From CAZRGV01 sp964599655 (GTDB lineage: Bacteria; Planctomycetota; Planctomycetia; Isosphaerales; Isosphaeraceae): a stretch of DNA of 49,610 nt. The notes beneath the pieces are model-generated. The model was not told where the DNA came from and did not search any database. It worked only from the letters and a program-made list of their open reading frames with translations. Below are positions 9,052 to 19,157 of this stretch, piece by piece; within the stretch, counting starts at the first letter, position 1, and every line of letters starts with the position of its first letter. Location of the stretch: positions 1 to 49,610 of the forward strand of contig CAZRGV010000034.1 in the NCBI GenBank assembly GCA_964599655.1, in the 5' to 3' direction. A program made the position numbers and the translations under genes.

Positions 9052-9990
9052 TCACTGGAACTGGTACCCGAGGAGGCGCTGAATCGCGATCAGGAAGAGT
9101 CGGGCGTTGGCCATCGACTGGTAACGGAACTGGAAGACCCCCTGCGAGCTGAACCACCCTTCCTTGGCGTCGGTGCGCTTGATCTTGAAGACGCCGTCGC
9201 CGATCGTGAGGCCGCCGATTTCCTGGGGCGTCCAGCGCTCGACGTTCCCCTTGCGGCTCAGGTCGACAAAGCCAGGCCCGACGGCGATCCAGTCCGACCC
9301 TCCCAGATTGAACCGGATCGAGCCGTTCGTTTCGAGCTCGCGAGACGCCTGGTCGAAGAGATAAATGCTCCAGGCGACCTCGGCCGCTTCCGCGAAGTGA
9401 AACGGATCTTTGGGCTTGGGTGGCTTTTTTTCACCATGATAGGTGCCGTTGAGCCGGAACTTCTTGCGGCCATCGGGGCCTGTCCAGGTGAAGTTGTAAC
9501 TTGTTCCGGTGTAAACACCATTGGTGTAGTGGCGTGTTTGGCCCGTGCGAAGCTCGGCCGCGGAGTCGAAACGGAAGACCTCGGTCCTGGTCACGTGATC
9601 CGGTCGTCCCTGACACCGCAGGCGAGCGATCCCCTCCTTGCCAACGTAACTGACCTTGTGCGAGAAACCGGTCAGCCACCAGACCAAAGGCGCAAGCGCC
9701 AGGAAGCACAGGACTTGCAGGACCGTCTCCTGAACCCCCAGAAAATGGAGCGCCGCGGCCCCCGCCGATCCGGCGAAACCGCTCAACGCCATTCGAGAGA
9801 GCCACGGCATCGGCCGCTTGCCGGTCGGAAGTGTGCTATAGGCGGAGACAACCTCGCCAATCTCCGGAGGCGGAGGGGCGAAGAAGACGCGATCCGGCGG
9901 AAGGGGATCACCGTTATGATTCGTAACGCTGGCACTCGGGATCCAGAGTTCGTGCTGCTCCGGCTCGAGCAGAATCGGATCGTCGCTCAT
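9052..9990 (-). CDS. Membrane protein with two TM helices, unknown
   Basis: 312 residues from the ATG at 9990 (AAGG upstream). A proline-rich N-terminal segment (about 1-60) is followed by two hydrophobic helices (about 66-84 and 88-107) and then a soluble beta-rich domain of about 200 residues, with a Tyr/Thr-rich stretch around TNGVYTGTSYNF and a pleckstrin-like alternation near the end. The overall plan (short N-tail, hairpin of two helices, large C-domain) resembles a membrane-anchored sensor or PH-like protein. No known family is recognised. It stands alone, 107 bases downstream of the gene ending at 10098. Confidence 0.6.
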   Translation of the reverse strand: MSDDPILLEPEQHELWIPSASVTNHNGDPLPPDRVFFAPPPPEIGEVVSAYSTLPTGKRPMPWLSRMALSGFAGSAGAAALHFLGVQETVLQVLCFLALAPLVWWLTGFSHKVSYVGKEGIARLRCQGRPDHVTRTEVFRFDSAAELRTGQTRHYTNGVYTGTSYNFTWTGPDGRKKFRLNGTYHGEKKPPKPKDPFHFAEAAEVAWSIYLFDQASRELETNGSIRFNLGGSDWIAVGPGFVDLSRKGNVERWTPQEIGGLTIGDGVFKIKRTDAKEGWFSSQGVFQFRYQSMANARLFLIAIQRLLGYQFQ

Positions 9991-10097
9991 CGTCCCGACC
10001 TTAACAGGACCGTCGCCGAGGATGCATCGCACCCGAGATTGCGCCTCCCCGAGCCTAACACAGTCGGGGGCAAAGGTCTTCTCCTTCGGTCATGAAA

Positions 10098-11522
10098 TTA
10101 TTCCTGCCTGTGGTGCAGCCTCGGATCCGTCGCCGCGATGATGGCGCTGACGGCCTGCTGGTTGAACCCCTTGTAGCCCTCTCGTCGCTGGAGATTTTCG
10201 AGGTGGCTGCCGATGGCCCCCTCGCTCAAGAACCGCTCGTGCTGCTCCTTGTCGATCCAGCCGAGCGCCAGCAGGCGGTCGGCGCGTTGCTTCTGGACCG
10301 GCCAGCGCTCGCCTTCGGTGAATGCTTGCCTCAAGAAGGGGAAGTCGGAAAACGGCTTCATGGTCTCAATGCCGGCTTCCGCCTTGAGGCCGTCGCGAAG
10401 CGCATCGAAATCGAACTGAGCTTCCAGGTGGTGCATGCCGGCTTCCAGCATCGACTCGCCGTGCAATCCGACCCAGAGGCCGACCGTGTTCGGTCTTGGC
10501 AGGTCGGGCAAGGCCTGATGCGCGAAGTCCTGGTCGACCTCGTCGGGCGCCAGGTCGAGATCCGCGAAAATGACGATGCCTGTGGTCGGGTGTTCGAGCA
10601 CCTGGGCGCCCCAACCGGCGTGCTGGCCGGCGTGGAAGTGCTCGCGGCGCTCGAAGCCGAGCCGCTCGAAGAGGCGGATCAACCAGGGAAAAAACCGCCG
10701 GGAACTGCGGAATGTGTGATGGTCGTGATTCGCCCAGCCCAGACCGAGCCGGTCTTGCCGGGCCTTCTGCACTCGCGCCGCCCGGTTGCGAGACATCCAG
10801 TACGCCCGCTCGGCCTCAAAGATGAGGTGGCAAGCCAGGTCGGTTGAGCCGCCGCAAAGTTCGATGACGCGTTCGAGCGTGCGCTCGGTGGCGTGGAATC
10901 CGGCCTCATCGTCGTCGAACCGGCGTTGCCGTCCGTGCCAGAGGTCTCGAGCCGCCAGGGCGTCGCGCGCGGCGTGCGGAGCCATACGTCCTTGACGGGC
11001 CATCTCGCCCGAGAACGGCTCAAAACCGCGATAGCCTCGACGCTCGACCACCGCCAGGCAGGTCGCCGAACCCGGAATCCGACCCACCCGGTAGGGACCA
11101 AGCGGATAGCCCTGAATCGTCAGACCAAGGTCATGCGCCCGTGAGAAGTCGGCCACCGACTCCACCTTGACGGCCACCTCGCGGACCTCCGGACCCGACC
11201 CGGGAGCCAGCGCCAGCCGCGGAAAAATGCCGCCATCGTGCTGGAAAACCGGCACGTTGACGGCGTACAGCTCGACTTCCCGGCGATAGCCCATCGTTTC
11301 GAGCTCGGCCACCAGGCCCGGCCGGTCGGAGAGCACGAGATGATCGACCCAGTCGACGAACCGGGTGCCCGTCTCGTTTTTCATCCGCCCGGCCAGCTCG
11401 GCAGCCAGGCCGTTGCCGTTCAAGGCCGACGCGACCAGGCGATCGACGAACGCCTCGGCCTCGGGATAACGCTTCCAGTCGAACGCGGACGTCGCCTTCT
11501 GAGCGGTCACGGTGGTGGTCAT
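10098..11522 (-). CDS. Unknown protein, apparent duplicated VOC-like modules
   Basis: A 474-residue soluble protein that I cannot assign. Two halves show a similar opening: DWVDH (57-61), then an ELETMGY helix end (74-79), and GWANH with further histidines HDHH (262-269), then a LFERLGF helix end (284-290). Each is followed by beta-rich sequence (for example VFQHDGG and WGAQVLEHPTTGIVIF). This W-x-[DN]-H plus L-x-x-[ML]-G-[YF] pattern suggests a duplicated vicinal-oxygen-chelate metalloenzyme fold, perhaps distantly like DUF1338/HglS. That is inference, not identification. The ATG at 11522 follows the aminotransferase stop by 41 bases, so the two are probably one operon. Confidence 0.6.
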   Translation of the reverse strand: MTTTVTAQKATSAFDWKRYPEAEAFVDRLVASALNGNGLAAELAGRMKNETGTRFVDWVDHLVLSDRPGLVAELETMGYRREVELYAVNVPVFQHDGGIFPRLALAPGSGPEVREVAVKVESVADFSRAHDLGLTIQGYPLGPYRVGRIPGSATCLAVVERRGYRGFEPFSGEMARQGRMAPHAARDALAARDLWHGRQRRFDDDEAGFHATERTLERVIELCGGSTDLACHLIFEAERAYWMSRNRAARVQKARQDRLGLGWANHDHHTFRSSRRFFPWLIRLFERLGFERREHFHAGQHAGWGAQVLEHPTTGIVIFADLDLAPDEVDQDFAHQALPDLPRPNTVGLWVGLHGESMLEAGMHHLEAQFDFDALRDGLKAEAGIETMKPFSDFPFLRQAFTEGERWPVQKQRADRLLALGWIDKEQHERFLSEGAIGSHLENLQRREGYKGFNQQAVSAIIAATDPRLHHRQE

Positions 11523-11563
11523 GAGAAGTTCTCTCGAAGGTCGCGTACCAGCCCTTTTACGAC

Positions 11564-12841
11564 TCAGACCTGGGCCGCGCCGAGTGCCTCGCCGACAAGC
11601 TCCAGCCCGATTTCCACCTGACGACCCGTCAGGCACAAGGGCGGGCAGAATCGCACCGTGCTCGTTCCGCAGGGCAACAACAACAGCCCACGTTCGAACG
11701 CCCGGTGAATGATCCGATCGCGAAGCACCGGGTCGGGACCATCGTCGGACCCGATCTCCATGCCAACCATCAGGCCGAGTCCCCGGACCTCGCGAATGCA
11801 AGGAAACCCGCCAGCCAGCGCTCGGAGACCCTCGCGAAGCTGGGCGCCTCGTCGCTCGGCATTGGCCCGATACTTTGTCTCAACCAGTTGCAACGTGGCC
11901 AGCGACGCCGCGCACGCGACCGGATTCCCACCGAACGTCGATGCGTGGCTTCCGGGCGGCCAGTCCATCACGTCGGCCCTGGCCACGATCGCCCCCAGCG
12001 GCAGACCGTTCGCGATCCCTTTCGCCAGGCAAACAATGTCGCCGGCCACGCCCCAGTGCTCCGACGCGAACATCCGACCGGTCCGGCCGATGCCCGTCTG
12101 GATCTCATCCAGAACCAGCAAGATCCCGTGCTCGTCGCAGAGCGCCCGCAACCCCGGCAAGAACTCGGGCGGCGGAACGAGATAGCCGCCCTCCCCCTGG
12201 ATCGGCTCGACGAAGATCGCGGCCAGCTCGTCGGGCGGACAGGTGGTGCGCAGCAGGTTCCGCACGCTCTCCAGATCGCCGAAGCGCGCGTGGTGAATTT
12301 CCGACAGGAGAGGTGCGAAACCTCGACGCTGGGCCGGTTTTGAAGCCGTGAGCGAAAGTGCGCCATAGGTCCGTCCATGGAACGCGCTGAAGAACGCCAT
12401 GACGCGCGGCCGTCCCGAGTGGTGCCTGGAAAGCTTGAGGGCCGCTTCAATCGCCTCCGCGCCGCTGTTGGTGAAGAAGACCCGCTTCGCGTCGGGACCC
12501 GGTGCCAGACTCGCCAGTTTTTCCGCCAGCCGAACCTGCGGCGTGTAGTAGCAGTCGGTCCCCGACATGTGAACGCGGCGACCCGCTTGCCGCCGAATCG
12601 CCGCCGTCACTTTCGGATGACAGTGACCCACTGCCGTCACCGCGATCCCCGCCGTGAAGTCCAGAAAGAGGTTGCCGTCCAGATCTTCCACCATCGCCCC
12701 TTTCGCGCGGCGAACCACCAGCGGATACATGCGCGTGTACGAGGGCGACATCACGCGTGCATCACGCTCCAACCAACGCGCCGCGTTCGGGCCGGGTAAG
12801 GGACCCTTCACGCAAGGTTCGGCACGGTGGAGAGCAATCAT
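11564..12841 (-). CDS. Class III PLP-dependent aminotransferase
   Basis: A 425-residue aminotransferase of the acetylornithine/4-aminobutyrate group. Visible landmarks are NSGAEAIEAALKLSR (PLP phosphate site, about 125-139), FHGRTYG (154-160), EPIQGEGG (212-219), LDEIQTGIGRTG with the PLP-nitrogen aspartate D245, and the Schiff-base lysine K274 in CLAKGIANGLPLGA. The start at 12841 has a strong GGGGAGG. A good promoter lies upstream. GabT, ArgD or a lysine/ornithine-type omega-transaminase are all possible from sequence alone. No arginine-synthesis genes are adjacent, and the partner downstream is an unknown protein, so a catabolic role is as likely as a biosynthetic one. Confidence 0.85.
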   Translation of the reverse strand: MIALHRAEPCVKGPLPGPNAARWLERDARVMSPSYTRMYPLVVRRAKGAMVEDLDGNLFLDFTAGIAVTAVGHCHPKVTAAIRRQAGRRVHMSGTDCYYTPQVRLAEKLASLAPGPDAKRVFFTNSGAEAIEAALKLSRHHSGRPRVMAFFSAFHGRTYGALSLTASKPAQRRGFAPLLSEIHHARFGDLESVRNLLRTTCPPDELAAIFVEPIQGEGGYLVPPPEFLPGLRALCDEHGILLVLDEIQTGIGRTGRMFASEHWGVAGDIVCLAKGIANGLPLGAIVARADVMDWPPGSHASTFGGNPVACAASLATLQLVETKYRANAERRGAQLREGLRALAGGFPCIREVRGLGLMVGMEIGSDDGPDPVLRDRIIHRAFERGLLLLPCGTSTVRFCPPLCLTGRQVEIGLELVGEALGAAQV

Positions 12842-12983
12842 GGAAGCCTCCCCTCCTCGGGGCGCCCGCCACTCCAGGCGAGCGTAGGGACTGGACCGAC
12901 ACTCGTTATCGTCGCGAGGGTGCCTCCCGAATCGAGAACGCGGGAGACGCTTCGGGTTCCCGAAAAGACCGGTGATCCCGTAA

Positions 12984-13011
12984 ATTCTAGAACCAATGCG
13001 ATTCGGGTCAA
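12984..13011 (-). promoter_or_regulatory. Candidate sigma70 promoter for the aminotransferase operon
   Basis: Minus strand: TTGACC (13006-13011), 16-base spacer, TAGAAT (12984-12989). Each box matches five of six consensus bases. It lies in the divergent gap between the aminotransferase and the metal ATPase and would give a leader of about 135 bases. Confidence 0.55.
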
Positions 13012-13058
13012 TTCGAGATGCCGCGCCCGGGCCACAGGCTCGAAGGCTTTCCTGAACC

Positions 13059-15033
13059 ATGACGCTTTCCCCGACCGACGTGCGCGAGCCGGCCAACACC
13101 AAGGTTCCCCCAGTCTCCGAGTCGCGACCTCCGAGACATCCCGAACGCCCCCTGGCGATCTGGGAAACGGCCGAATTCCTCACCTCGGCGGCCTCGGGGC
13201 TCATGCTCCTGACCGGTTGGATCCTCGTTCGGTTCGTGGGGGCCGCCGAGGGGGTGGGAACCACCTTCTTCACCCTGGCGATCGCTTCAGGCGGCTACTT
13301 CTTCGGCCGCAGGGCCCTCACCGAGCTAATCGTCGATGGCCGCCTCGGCACCTACTTCCTCATGAGCCTCGGCGCGATCGCCGCCATGCTCATCGGCCAC
13401 GCCGACGAGGGGGCCATGCTCGTCTTCCTCACGTCTATCTCCGAGGCCGCCCAGAACTACACCGAGGAGAAGACCCGTTCCTCGATCAAGGCCCTGATGC
13501 GGCTCGCTCCACGGCGGGCCCTGGTGCGACGAGACGGCCGCGAAGTCGAGATCGACGTCGAGGAGCTGGCCGTCGGCGACCTCTTCGTCGTCCGGCCTGG
13601 GGAAGCCATCGCGACCGACGGCCAGGTCGTGGCCGGCGAGTCGGGTGTGAACCAGGCCCCCGTCACCGGCGAGAGCCTTCTCGTCCCCAAGCGGCCGGGT
13701 GATCCCGTCTTCGCCGCCTCCATCAACGCCGACGCCGCCCTGGAAGTCCGCGCCACCAAGACCTTCCGCGACAACACCCTCGCCCGCATTATCCAAATGG
13801 TTGAACAGGCCAGGGAGCACAAGGGCCGTAGCCAGAGGTTCATCGAGAAATTCGGCGCCATCTACAGTCCCAGCGTCCTGGCCGTGGGAGCGCTGGTCGC
13901 GATCTTGCCCCCGGTCTTGATGGGATCCCCCTGGAGCACCTGGCTCAACCGGGCGACCGTTTTCATCGTCGCCGCCGCCCCGTGCGCGATGGTCATCTCG
14001 ATTCCCGTCGCGCTGGTCGCCTCGCTCGGCACCGGAGCCCGCCAAGGCGTCCTGATCAAAGGAGGCGTTCATGTCGAGGAACTTTCAAGAATCAAGGTCG
14101 TCGCGATGGACAAAACGGGCACCTTGACTCTCGGCCGGCCCGACGTGACCGACGTCGTGCCCCTTGGCGGTAACCCTCCCCACACCGCCGAGCAGGTTCT
14201 TGCGCTGGCCTCGGCCATCGAGGGGCACAGCGAGCACCCACTGGCGGCGGCCATCCTCCGCCATGCCCGGCAAGAGGGCGTCACGCCACTCGTTGTCGGC
14301 GACTTTCGCGCCTTGCCGGGCGCCGGGGCGTCGGCCCGGTTCCAGGGCCGGACCGTCTACGCGGGCAGTCCGTCTCTGTTCCGAGACCTCCTGAGACACG
14401 ATCTCGACCTCNNNNNNNNNNGACCAGCTTCAGGGTGAGGGAAAAACCGTCGTGGTCGTCGGCGACGAGCAAGCGCCCTGGGGCCTCGTCGCGCTTCGCG
14501 ACAATCTTCGTCCCAACGCCCGATCGGCCATCGAGGCCCTTCGCGCCGTAGGCGTCAAACGCATCGTCATGCTCACCGGCGACAATGAGCGGACCGCCCG
14601 GGTCATCGCCCGCGAGGCCGGCGTCGACGACGTCTTCGCCGACTTGAAACCCGAGGACAAGGTCCGAAAGATCCAGGATCTGGCACGTCTTTACGGCGAG
14701 GTGGCCATGGTCGGCGATGGCGTGAACGACGCCCCGGCCCTCGCCGAGGCCACCGTCGGCATCGCCATGGGCGCCGCCGGCACCGACGTCGCCCTCGAAA
14801 CGGCCGACGTGGCCCTCATGGCCGATGACCTAGAAAAACTCGTCTATGCGTTGCGGCTCGCCCACCGCAACCGGACGATCGTCCGCCAGAACCTGACGAT
14901 GGCCACGATCGTCATCACCGGGCTCGCCCTCGGCGCCATTGCCGGCCTTTTCCCCTTGCCCGTCGCCGTTCTCGGCCACGAAATCAGCGAGTTCCTCGTG
15001 ATCGGAAACGGCCTCCGGATGCTCCGGACCTGA
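13059..15033 (+). CDS. P1B-type heavy-metal-transporting ATPase (contains N gap)
   Basis: A metal-efflux P-type ATPase. Seen in order: N-terminal membrane helices without an HMA metal-binding domain, the actuator loop (APVTGESLLVPK), the transmembrane motif AAPCAMVISIPVAL (APC in place of CPC), the phosphorylation site MDKTGTLT, the HP-type SEHPLAAAIL, and MVGDGVNDAPALAEA in the hinge. The gap at 14412-14421 breaks the frame (codon phase differs on either side), so its 10-base length is an estimate. The sequence after it (EGKTVVVVGDE) is the expected nucleotide-binding domain continuation. The APC/SPC-type motif is typical of the P1B-4-like group (Co/Zn/Cd and others). The actual metal is not determined. 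No metal regulator gene is adjacent. Confidence 0.88.
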
Positions 15034-15329
15034 CGTTTCCAACAGATCCTCTCCGTCGCTGTCCCGTACCGCGCCGCGTCCCGCCTCAAGCCGATTCCGC
15101 GACGTGGCCATGCCCTCAAGCGAGGCGCCCCGCGTCGTCCTCGACGAAATCCGCGAGCGGCTCAACCCACTTGGGACGCTCGTTTGGCCCCTTCCCCAGG
15201 ATTCCTTCGAATCCCCGGGCCCCTGGTCTCGATAGTAAAGCATGAGGGCTCCGCGCTTTCGTTTCACGCGCCCCCAGGCGACAGGCGCCTCGTCACGGAT
15301 TCCGCGACACCAGCGGCAGGCATGCACCC

Positions 15330-16464
15330 ATGACAACCATCAGTGAAAAGCGACTCGCCGCCAATCGACGCAACGCGAAACTCAGCACCGGCCCAAACAC
15401 CGCTCGCGGACGCGCCCGATCGAGCCGCAACAGTACCCGTCACGGCCTCCGCGCCAGAGAAATCACCCTTTCTCGCTCCGAGCGCGCCCGGTTCCGCAAG
15501 CGTCTGGACCGCTGGGTTGACTCCACACAACCGGCCGACGAGATCGAGCTGGAACTGATCGTCCAGCTCGTCTCCGCCTCGATCGTTCTCGATCGGGTCG
15601 ACGCCATCGAGCGCCAGGGTTGGGCCGATGCCGCCCGTCGCGCCGCCGAGGCGTTCGATCGCGAACATCCGGGCCCCTTGACCCCCGAACTCGAGGCCGA
15701 GCGAATCGAGTTGATGCATGCGGCCGAGCCGGAGGCTCACATTCTGAACACCCGCCTCCGCCATGGCAAGCACTGGGAACGGACCTTCCACAAGACACTC
15801 CGCGCGTTCGACCACTATCGCGCCACGAGCCCAAAACGCGCGAACGAAGCCAGGTCGATTTCACCCCAATTGCTAGATCCGATTGACGTTCCGGCCAGTC
15901 GTCCCGCGCACGAACTCGACAGCGTCGTGATGGCGGATCAGGAGGAGAACCACCCGCCACGCCCTCCCTTCACATCACGCGCAAACGAAGCCACCAATTT
16001 CTCGTCACAAAAGCCATTATCAATGGCCCTTACGACGATTCTCCCCGCGATCGAACCCGTGCGCCACGCGACCGCGATCCTCGAGCCCTCCAAGTCATCG
16101 GCACGTCTCGAAGATCGCTCAGACGAAGCCAACGATCGACCACCGCAATTACCAATTTTGTTTGAGGTTACGACAGAACCCGGCGCGCACGAAAGGGAAC
16201 ATCCCATCGTCGAGGGTCCAAGCCCCGAGCCCTCGTCGCCCTGCGCGAACGAAGCCAACGAAACCCCGGCGGAACCCACTGCATGTCAAGAGGTTACGCG
16301 AAATCCTTTCGCGCCGGATGACGGCCTGCGATCGCCTCATCCCACCGCTCCGGCGAAGGGTTTCGAGCGCGTCGCGGTTTTGGTAAGACGAAGCGGTGAC
16401 GCCGCGCCGGATACGCCCAAGACGGTCGCCCGTTCTTGTAAGGCGAACCGAGGAGTTGATCGCA
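15330..16464 (+). CDS. SEKRLAANRRNA-type hypothetical protein, 3' end unresolved
   Basis: The N-terminus (SEKRLAANRRNAKLSTGP, then RSSRNSTRHGL) is a widespread but uncharacterised bacterial signature often seen in planctomycetes. Residues about 45-175 are helical and charged. After that the protein becomes low-complexity with recurring ANEA/DEAN/ANEAN words (about residues 170, 213, 270, 310). No stop codon is found: the frame stays open through the next gene and into the porin at 17643-19106. I end it arbitrarily before the oxidoreductase start. A missed frameshift near 16300-16390, where the neighbouring frame has a stop at 16384-16386, is one explanation. Function unknown. Confidence 0.55.
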
Positions 16465-17520
16465 ATGATTCATGCCGTCGTCGTGGGCTATGGACTGGCG
16501 GGCCGAATCTTTCATGGCCCCTTGATCCGCCGACAAACCGCAATCCGCCTCCATGGCGTCGTGGCACGCGACCCGAAGGTGCGCGACGAGGCCGTCGCAA
16601 CCTATGGCGATATCCAGGCTTATGCCGACATCGACGAGGCTCTGGCCGATCCGTCCGTCGACCTGATGGTTATCGCCACGCCGCACGACTCACACGCCGA
16701 TTTGACGGTGCGAGTCCTCCGCGCCGGCAAGCATTGCGTCGTCGACAAGGTGATGGCCCTCACCACCGTCGAGGCCGACCGCATGATCGCCGCGCGGGAT
16801 GCCTCCGGACGGATGCTCTCGGTTTTTCACAACCGACGGTGGGACTGGGACTTCGTGACGCTTCAAGACGTGCTGGCAACGGGTCAGATCGGACGCCCCT
16901 TGCTCGTCGAAAGCTCGGTCTGCCGATACGCCGCGCCCCGGACCTGGCGAGGCCGATCGGCCGAAGCCGGCACGATCCTGCACGACTGGGGGGCGCATCT
17001 CGTCGATCAGGCCTTGATGCTCGGATTCGGACCCTGTCGCCGGCTCTCGGCCTGGCTCACGCCGGCCCCCTGGCCAGGGGTCGACAGCGGCGGTCATGGT
17101 CGGATCGCGTTGGAGTTCGACGACGTCCTGTTCCACGTCGAGGTCAGCCGCGTCTGCCGCCTCGACCGCCCTCGATGGTGGGTCGTCGCAACCGAAGGTG
17201 GACTCGTCAAATACGGCGTCGACCCGCAAGAAACGGCGCTCCGCGAAGGCAACCTCGACGCGGCGTCGGAACCCCCCGAAAACCGTGGCTGGCTTCGGAC
17301 CGAACGCGATGGAAACGACGTGGACTCGCCGCTGCAAATCCTCCGGTCAAGCTGGGACGCCTACTACGAAAACATCGCCGCCCACCTCAATGGCGAGGCC
17401 CCGCTCGCCGTCACCGCCGAGGACGGCCGCGAGGTCGTGCGAGTGCTCGAAGCCGCGGTTCGCTCCGACCAGCAGCACCAGACCATCGAGGGCCCCTGGG
17501 GGCGCGCCGTGACAACCTGA
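16465..17520 (+). CDS. Gfo/Idh/MocA-family NAD(P)-dependent oxidoreductase
   Basis: A 351-residue dehydrogenase with an N-terminal Rossmann domain (VVGYGLAGRIFHGP, residues 6-19) and the C-terminal alpha/beta domain of the family. The usual EKP catalytic-lysine motif reads DKV (VVDKVMALT), which keeps the lysine. HDWGAHLVDQ supplies the substrate-side histidine. Family members oxidise sugars, inositols or related polyols. The substrate is not predictable here. The start at 16465 has AGGAG 9 bases upstream. It lies in a different frame from the two flanking plus-strand genes. Confidence 0.88.
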   Translation: MIHAVVVGYGLAGRIFHGPLIRRQTAIRLHGVVARDPKVRDEAVATYGDIQAYADIDEALADPSVDLMVIATPHDSHADLTVRVLRAGKHCVVDKVMALTTVEADRMIAARDASGRMLSVFHNRRWDWDFVTLQDVLATGQIGRPLLVESSVCRYAAPRTWRGRSAEAGTILHDWGAHLVDQALMLGFGPCRRLSAWLTPAPWPGVDSGGHGRIALEFDDVLFHVEVSRVCRLDRPRWWVVATEGGLVKYGVDPQETALREGNLDAASEPPENRGWLRTERDGNDVDSPLQILRSSWDAYYENIAAHLNGEAPLAVTAEDGREVVRVLEAAVRSDQQHQTIEGPWGRAVTT

Positions 17521-17642
17521 AAATTCGCTGGAATCCACGGAATCGTTCGACTCCGTCGTTCTCGCGGCCGATCTTGGTTTGGGATGCGTGCCGGCTCCGC
17601 CGCCTCCCCATCGGGGCTCGAGGCTGGAGGAACCACGCTCGC

Positions 17643-19106
17643 ATGCAAGGGATCAGGGTCGCCATCGTCGTCCTGACGATCCTTTGTCTGGGGCTCGGGT
17701 CTCGCCTGGTTCGGGGTCAATCGGCCGAACCTGGTTCCTTCGATGCGAGACACCTTCCGGCGCTACCGGCTTCCTTCAATTTGCCGCGCGCGGCAACGGA
17801 AGATCCCGCCCAGGCAAATGGGTCGGACACCGCGACGCCCGACGAGACGAACCTTGGGCTTCCGTCCGGCCTCCGCCAAGGTCTCGGGGGCGAGCCGACC
17901 AAAGGGGAGGCTGAGTCCACCCCTTCGCCCGTCTCCGGGCCCGAGCTTCTGGACAAACTTCTGGGTCGTGAAGAGGCCGCCGTCAAGATCCACGGCTGGA
18001 TCGAAAACAGCTTCACGGGCAACACCAACGGCCGTCCACCCAGTGGCACAAACTTCGCCCTCTTTCCCAACCACCTGGCGAACCAGTGGATGGGCAACCA
18101 GTACTACCTGATCGTCGAGAACCCCCTGGAACTGACCGACAAGATCAACTTCGGCTTTCGCGTCGATACCCTCTTCGGCAACGACTGGACCATCACGCAT
18201 TCGTACGGCCTGTTCAATAATGTCTTCACCCCAAACTCATTTCGCGGACTCGACTTTCCCCAGATTTACGGCGAGGTTCACCTGCCAGTGCTGACGAAAG
18301 GGGGCCTCGAGATCAAGGGGGGCCGGTTCTACTCGATCGCCGGCTACGAGACCGTCCCGGCGACGGGTCGCCCGTTGCTCTCCTGGCCGTACCTCATGAC
18401 ATTCACCCCGTTCACGTTCGTCGGCGCCATCACCTCCCTGCACCTGACCGATCGCATCAACATTTACAATGGCGCCGTGAACGGTCCCGACCGGTGGATC
18501 GACCAGAACTATCGCTGGAGCTATCTCGGCGGCCTGGGCTGGACCTCGAAGGACAGCAAGACAACGCTGGCCCTGACGCTCGTGACCGGCGGAGCCAATC
18601 AGCTTCCCCGCTTCGCGCCGGCCAACACGCCGCTCTATCCCACGGGGATGACGCCGCCACCATTTCTTGCCGGCCGACGCAACCTCAGCTACAACGCGAA
18701 CGTCATGACCTACTTGGATGCGACCATGACGCGCCAGTGGAGCGATCGACTGACCGAGGTCGCCGAGGCGTTCGTGTTTTCCGAGACGAATGCGCCCGGT
18801 TTCGGTCCTGGCGGGACCAACCGGAATATTGCCTGGTACGGCGGGGCCCACTGGTTTCTCTACAACTTCACCGACAAGATGATGGGAACCTGGCGGGCCG
18901 AAATCTTCCGCGACAACAACGGCGCGGCCACTGGCGTCGCCGACACGTTCTACGAAATGACGCTGGGAATGCTCTACAAACCCAGGGAGTGGCTCTGGAT
19001 TCGCCCCGAAACCCGCTACGACTGGGCCCAGTTCAAAACCCCGTTCAGCGACGGCACCCGAGGAAGCCGGTTCACCATCGGATTCGATGTGATCGTCCTG
19101 TTCTGA
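17643..19106 (+). CDS. Outer-membrane beta-barrel porin, BBP2-like
   Basis: A 487-residue exported protein with a signal peptide (residues 1-26, VAIVVLTILCLGLGS...GQ), a disordered acidic linker, and then an aromatic-rich barrel of alternating strands from about residue 115 (IHGWIENSFTGNTNG, WMGNQYYLIVENP) ending in the strand FTIGFDVIVLF with a terminal Phe. This matches the OmpL-like/BBP2 putative porins abundant in planctomycetes. The barrel has many Asn-Pro and Tyr-Trp positions. The start at 17643 has GGAGG upstream. It is followed 51 bases later by the carboxypeptidase gene. A nutrient channel role is inference. Confidence 0.78.
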   Translation: MQGIRVAIVVLTILCLGLGSRLVRGQSAEPGSFDARHLPALPASFNLPRAATEDPAQANGSDTATPDETNLGLPSGLRQGLGGEPTKGEAESTPSPVSGPELLDKLLGREEAAVKIHGWIENSFTGNTNGRPPSGTNFALFPNHLANQWMGNQYYLIVENPLELTDKINFGFRVDTLFGNDWTITHSYGLFNNVFTPNSFRGLDFPQIYGEVHLPVLTKGGLEIKGGRFYSIAGYETVPATGRPLLSWPYLMTFTPFTFVGAITSLHLTDRINIYNGAVNGPDRWIDQNYRWSYLGGLGWTSKDSKTTLALTLVTGGANQLPRFAPANTPLYPTGMTPPPFLAGRRNLSYNANVMTYLDATMTRQWSDRLTEVAEAFVFSETNAPGFGPGGTNRNIAWYGGAHWFLYNFTDKMMGTWRAEIFRDNNGAATGVADTFYEMTLGMLYKPREWLWIRPETRYDWAQFKTPFSDGTRGSRFTIGFDVIVLF

Positions 19107-19157
19107 ACCCTTGATCGCGAGCCTTGCACCAACGACCAATCCCCTGAGTTGTCCATC

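Noticed and set aside
15034..15329. A possible small RNA or gene between the metal ATPase and the SEKRLAANRRNA gene
   Set aside because: No coding frame with a ribosome site, no hairpin and no promoter boxes that I could support.
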